From NCBI RefSeq assembly GCF_921293095.1, contig NC_060248.1, forward strand, positions 129,096,972 through 129,160,971: a stretch of 64,000 nucleotides of DNA. The letters run 5' to 3'. Source of the stretch: Ischnura elegans (Eukaryota > Arthropoda > Insecta > Odonata > Coenagrionidae). Below are positions 58,726 to 64,000 of this stretch, in pieces (within the stretch, counting starts at the first letter, position 1; each line of letters opens with the position of its first letter). The notes beneath the pieces are model-generated. The model was not told the DNA's origin and made no database searches. It saw nothing but the letters and a program-made list of their open reading frames with translations. The position numbers and the translations under genes are program-made.

Positions 58726-59810
58726 CTATTCAAGCATGAAAAATATAAGTAAAATTTGAGCAACTGCCTATCAATAATAAATAAGTGAGGCCAAGACACT
58801 AACCACTAATAACCTCTTTATTTTGAATGTCAAATTTGCAATATAAATTAAAAGTTGAGAGCAATATCCCGAAAACAGTAAAGGACGATGATATATATTA
58901 CAGCATAACATATACATATAATTGTTTTGGACTGGCAGAGTAAAGTACAGCTAGAGGTGGACTCTGTTGAGGGGGGCTCACAACAGCGTGTTTACTAATA
59001 CATTTACGATCAGTGGAGTTTACAGAATGCTCAAGGTATGGTTGATAACATTTCTAATCTTTGTGAGATTTAAAAAAATAGTGTCGACCATTTATCATTA
59101 CAAAATGAGGTTCCATGGTGGGCACAACAGATATGATGTCTGCTCTATCAACCCACTCAGATACATTAATACAATCTTTAGACCTCAAGGAGTAGTCCTA
59201 TATAATCAATTTGTCATCATGGATTAGTTGTAGAATCTCGTGTTTGTGCAAATCATGAGAAAAAGGGGGACAGTGCATTTCAAAGCTATTAATCCATTAT
59301 CTCCACATCATAGTAAGCCCCAGAGTTGACAGTTGCAGGAGTTGACACAGAATAGAATTTGTTCAAATTCCTCACCCAAAGCTGTGGATAGCAAACCTGG
59401 ACATTCCGAATGCTTCAAATTTTAGAGGGGGCAGTGCAAAATACAAGGAACAAACAATCTAAGACACATAATTTGAGAGTCTTCTGGTGGCCTGTATGAA
59501 ACATTTACTATGATGAAGCATTTGGATAGTTAGTGACCACTTACTTCAAAATTAGTGTACAATCACACTTTTGAAAGTCAGTCATCTACTGCACTCATTT
59601 GAGATATTGGAAAACCATGAAAATTCATGAATAGGAATTAGATGTACCCACATCATCATCCGTTTCCCCTCAATCAAATGTCCTGTGGGTACTTCCACTC
59701 CTCTACCCAAACACCTATATGAACTTTTATCAGAGGTCAAGTCCTCAGTCACTTCTGTCGCTAGATTTTTTCTGGGCACTAAAACCCATCCATCTCCGAG
59801 CAGCAGTTGC

Positions 59811-60453
59811 TATGGGGTGGTTTCCTATTTTTTTAAATTGCCTACATCGAACGATTATTACCCCTGGAGTATGTATTTCACCCTTTTAGATTTTTAAATG
59901 ATGATATTTATTTTTCGCAATTAAATGAAAAGTGAAAATTTTCAAGTGCACGAAAACGCGACGGCTAAGTATGAATGCTGGGAAAAGCCTGTGTGATGTC
60001 ATTCTGGTTCCAGCTGCTGCCGTTTGAGGCCACCTTGGTGCGAGGCTATGAGCACTGCTAAGATGCAGGCTGCTAGCAGGTAGCGCTTGGCTTAAATAAG
60101 GATTATTAATACCCTATAAAACTAAGGAAACTTTCCAACCATAGGCAATTTTAATAGGTGATTATTAGGAGATGTTTCCCTGAGTACTGTGCCTCATGCA
60201 TGCATTGGTAATCTCAGACGATGTGAAACTCCTGACTACTTGTATAGCATCTGGGCCTCTGTGACATCACGTGGAGTGGCATCGCATGGGCGCCAATCTG
60301 GCCTTTTTCAAATGCGGTTAAAATTGACCATTGCCATTCGTCTAAACTGGGATTTCTAAAACCAAATAATTTGTACATTAAGAATACACTCATGGTGGGT
60401 AATGAATCGCAATCAATGCCTTTCGTTTTCTTTGATGAGGGAAACCATCCTAT
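59811..60453 (+). mobile_element. 640-bp TIR family, copy 5
   Basis: Full-length, from TATGGGGTGGTTTCC to GGGAAACCATCCTA. Plus orientation. The interior matches copies 1 and 2 but lacks the extra CTAGCAGGGTA-type unit, so it is slightly shorter in the middle. Confidence 0.88.
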
Positions 60454-60929
60454 TAGATCCCCAGGAGGAACACTGGAGAGTCCATAACTTTCCTGGTGAT
60501 GGTAGACCAAGGTATAAGGTCTGAATGACTCACCTCTCATACACCTACCAGAGAAATTACTCAGCAAAGCTCACTAAGCTGCAGCTTACCTATTATTCTT
60601 CAGCCTAATAGTTCTAAGTAAATTAAAATTTGTGTCAGCAAATTACTAAGGTGGGTAGGCAAGTTACTTGCCGACCCATCATCTGTAATAGTTATTCATT
60701 TTCATAGTTTTATGATGAATTTTGGCGAGCTAAAAAACGCTTTGCCAGACTCAAACACACTAAATTTTGAACAAGCAATATACATTGTTTTTGTCAAAAC
60801 ATTTCTCTAGACACACCCAGAAATCATCAAGAAAAATTGTAAATAACTTTATAAGTTAACTTACTCATGATAATTATTAGTGATTATGGCTAAAGAGAGC
60901 ACCTTGAAGATGTAGTTTGACCATGTTGA

Positions 60930-61250
60930 ATTATTTAATTATTTTTATGTCCAACATGGACTCATCATCAAAAGTCTTCGGTCTAAGATTGGTTTCACAC
61001 AGCTCTTTACTCAGTTCTCTTATCAGCCAATCTTTTAACACCAGCATAATTCCTCTGTTTCACATCCTTCATCACCTACTCTATGTATTTCACGTGTGGC
61101 CTACCTCTTCCATTCTTCCCTACCACATGTCCTCTGACAATGAATTTCATTAAATCCTCCTGGCTCATGATGTGGTCAAGTAAATTGCCCCATCTTCTTT
61201 TGATCAATAGATTTTTCTTCCTCATAGGAAAATCTAATAAAATTGGTAGC
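60930..61250 (-). pseudogene. LINE 3' coding relic (RTE/jockey-like C-terminus)
   Basis: The minus strand reads RRWGNLLDHIMSQEDLMKFI, VRGHVVGKNGRGRPHVKYIE, a stop, then VMKDVKQRNYAGVKRLADKR. This corresponds to the -LL..V--G--GKRGRGRPR-EYI--IM-D---YR-MKRLA-DR- tail found at the C-terminus of many arthropod non-LTR reverse transcriptase proteins. Stops break the frame. Confidence 0.7.
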
Positions 61251-62369
61251 ATATTAATTGTGTAAGCTTGGTTTCGCTGTTAGTAGGGCCCGCCCGCCTT
61301 GTGACGGTGCGGGACTCCTCGTCCCTTCCCTCCCTTCCCCGTCCTTTCCCTGGAGGTATCGTCGGGCTCTCATCGCGGCGATGCCTCCAATCCCTTTTCC
61401 TTTCTGTCCGCCCCCTTCTGGGTGCAGAGGTAAAAAGTTTGCCCTTATAGGCCCTGCCCCAGGAGTGTAACCCGCGAGCCCGCCCCAAGGGTTTCGTTCA
61501 CACTGCCCCATCTTCTGCCCAGGGTTTACAGAAGATTTCTTAGAACTTCTCATCAGGGCATTAATCAAATGATCCATCCATTTGACCTTCATTATTCTAT
61601 AATAGGACTAATAACCACAAACTCTAACACAATTCACTAATTTTGAATGCAAAAGCCTTTTTGATCCAACCTATTACGCATGTGAATGATTGACCTCTAC
61701 AACCGTTTTAAGTCTCCAAACTGCAACCATGAAAGGGTACAGATGAATTTTTTCAGATGCCTTTCGGTAGTTTCCTTATTTGTTTTCTCTTCCAAATATC
61801 CAACCCTACCCATATGATACAATGAGTTTTGGCATCCAGAAACAAAAATCGATGATCAAGACACGTGCATACCCCCTGACGATGCACATAAAGGACTTGC
61901 GAGGAATATTTCACAACACATAAAAAATAAACCAGTTTATGTACAAAAAAATAACAAGCAAATAATAAATATACAACCAATAAATTTCATGAATCCTTCG
62001 CTACTCAAGTGGGAGTTCATAATGCTAAATCTAGAAAGGTTGTCTACAATGAACACTGCACCGCATAGGAAGATTAAAGGATATTTATAAGATTAAAAAA
62101 ATGTAATATTGATAAAAAAGCATTAAGTTGAACAAATGGCTACAAAAATTTTATCAAAATCTCATTCAGAACCTCTATTTGCTCCAACTTTGGTTCTCAA
62201 ACACATACGCACATAAATGATCCAATGCCAAACAACGCTGTGATTAGTCAGCCGCACACAACATATTCGGAAAAGCTGAAAAAAATTAGGGGGATTCTCA
62301 TGCCCCTCACTGACTACGTTCCGGCCGATGAGCAAGTTCCAATGAGATAGGCCCAGGCTAGTATTTCAA

Positions 62370-63038
62370 TAGGGTAGTTTCCTTCATCAAAGAAAACGAA
62401 ATGCATTGATTGCGATTCCTTACCCACAATTAGTGTATTCATAATATAAAAATTATTTGGTTTTAGAAATCCCAGTTTAGACGAATGGCAATGGTCAATT
62501 TAAACCGCATTTGAAAAAGGCCAGATTGGCGCCCATGCGATGCCACTCCACGTGATGTCACAGGGACCTAGTTTCTATACGAGTAGATAGGAGTTTTACA
62601 TCGTCTCAGATTACCAATGCATGCATGCATGAGACACAGAGCTCAGGGAAACATCTCATAATAATCACCAATTAAAACTGCCTAAGGTTGGAAAGTTTCC
62701 TTCGTTTTATAGGGTATTAATAATCCTTATTTAAGCCAAGCGCTACCTGCTAGCAGGGTACTCTGCTACCTGCCAGTAGCCTGCGTCGTATCAGCGCTCA
62801 AAGCCTCGCCCCAAGGTCACTTCACATGATGACAGCTAGAACCAGAAATACGTCACACGTACTTTTCCCAGCATTCCTACTTAGCCGTCGTGTTTTCGCA
62901 CGCTTGAAAATTTTCACTTTTCGTTTAGTCGCGAAAAATAGATATCGTGATTAAAAAATCTAAAAGCTTTAAATGCGTACTTCAGGAGTAATAACCCTTC
63001 GATTTAGGTAATTAAAAAATAATTGGAAACCACCCTAT
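62370..63038 (-). mobile_element. 640-bp TIR family, copy 6 (inverted)
   Basis: Minus orientation, both ends intact (TAGGGTAGTTTCC ... GGAAACCACCCTA). It has an extra CATG unit in the TGCATGCATGCATGAG stretch. TA borders on both sides. Confidence 0.9.
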
Positions 63039-64000
63039 CCAGACAGTATTACGCTCCAGATAGTATTACAATCTCCTTGTTATATAGACAACCTATTCAG
63101 GCATTAACGCCAAGTGGGTTGCATAATCAACAGGATGGTTTCATTTCATCTACGATAGTGATTCCCAGCAGTTTCTCTCTCTCCCTTCTCAATCTAACGA
63201 ACGCAGAGCATAAGATGTCGATGAGATACAGAAAAAAATATCTCCCTTACAATAACGAATTTCTTCCTTCGGCTCTCGTCAAAGTTTCTTCCTTACGCAG
63301 AAAAGATTGCGGAAACTACCACAGTATTTTTCTGGGGATTCTCTACTGTCAACTGTTCTCCATGAACATTTTTAAAAAATTAAGGATTCATGGGGCAACT
63401 GTTTCGACAGATTATTATATTGGCTGAAAAAAATCTTTCCCACCAGTTCGGTATGATGTGAATGCATAAGATCAAGAAGGATAGGTGCTGAGTTAGGGTG
63501 AAGAAAATGAGGAACATCATAAATACTTTACTAAGAGAGATGTAATAGTTAGGAAATTTTGTGCCAACATTCATCTCCAGTGACCTACATTCGCCATAAT
63601 TGCCTACATTAATCATACAATAGATGAAATAGATTACCTTTGCTCTAAACACAGTGTTTGCATGAAAAACACTAATGGCAGACATAGACAGTGTTAAATT
63701 AATATTTTAAAGTCTAACATGTTACCTAATCAAAGTCTAATATGTTATCTACTTCAACACTACTCAACAAAGAAAGATTAGAATAGCAGGTTCTATTTAC
63801 CACTAGACTCCTTAATGTTACCATCCAAAACTTACATGAACTGATGTAAGGTCAATAATTGATAACCAGCAAAGGCACTGATTTTAGTTTGTCACGGAAG
63901 CACAATGTAAGCATCACAAATACCCCACACTCAATGTGGCCTACATTTGATACAGTTAAAAATTATAATGAACCCATTGATTTGCAGCATACATCTTTTA

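Larger units (their letters stand above)
58726..64000 (-). other. First visible ANKIB1 intron (continues beyond window)
   Basis: The initiator exon expected upstream of exon A was searched for as a minus-strand ATGGGN start followed by a conserved K-F-R-K-like peptide; none fits. Contents are two copies of the 640-bp family and a LINE relic. The GC-rich patch 61260-61510 on the minus strand (AGPTNSETKL and related text) is repeat-like rather than a host exon. Confidence 0.5.

Noticed and set aside
61530..61560. Minus-strand CTGATGA followed by GAAA as another hammerhead
   Set aside because: The intervening sequence does not form stem II and no stem I is visible.
61234..61592. Arg/Gly-rich minus-strand open frames in a GC-rich patch as a possible ANKIB1 5' exon
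   Set aside because: The peptide does not resemble the conserved ANKIB1 N-terminus, and the text next to it is LINE-derived.
1..64000. CRISPR array, prokaryotic operon or defence system
   Set aside because: No regularly spaced direct repeats or operon-like gene packing; spliced genes and eukaryotic transposons dominate.

Overview
The window is nuclear DNA from an animal, most likely an insect or other arthropod: AT-rich, intron-rich, and packed with relics of mariner, Tigger/pogo, piggyBac, hAT-like, Penelope-like and non-LTR elements. I cannot name the order or species. No bacterial, phage or CRISPR feature is present, and I found no new multi-gene system. The interesting material is the detailed structure of one host gene and several mobile-element structures.

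Two host genes lie tail to tail. At the left edge, on the plus strand, are the last two exons (837-950 and 4410-4625) of a rhomboid-family intramembrane serine protease, including the catalytic-histidine helix. From 58725 down to 15167, on the minus strand, runs an ANKIB1-type RBR E3 ubiquitin ligase. I resolved 16 exons with consensus splice sites and matching phases throughout. They give a continuous 1516-residue reading frame: ankyrin repeats, linker, RING1, IBR, Rcat (RING2), Ariadne-like helical region, a small Cys/His module, two ubiquitin-interacting motifs, and a very long GC-rich low-complexity tail. The initiator exon was not found and probably lies beyond position 64000.

Between the two genes (4626-15166) are their probable 3' UTRs, a Penelope-like GIY-YIG fragment flanked by inverted arms carrying hammerhead-ribozyme-like motifs, and a broken pogo/Tigger transposase. 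The ANKIB1 introns hold most of the repeats: internally deleted mariners, a piggyBac relic flanked by TTAA, three Tigger-like elements with TA target duplications, a foldback element with 375-bp arms, six copies of one ~640-bp terminal-inverted-repeat family, hAT-like MITEs with 8-bp duplications, the 3' end of an endonuclease-bearing LINE, and several short near-perfect hairpins. Several insertions sit within about 40-100 bp of splice sites.

Functionally, ANKIB1 should act as a cytosolic RBR ligase: RING1 binds a charged E2, the Rcat cysteine takes ubiquitin as a thioester, the ankyrin repeats recruit partners, and the UIMs bind ubiquitin. The rhomboid protease acts in the secretory pathway membranes. 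Apart from adjacency I see no link between the two.
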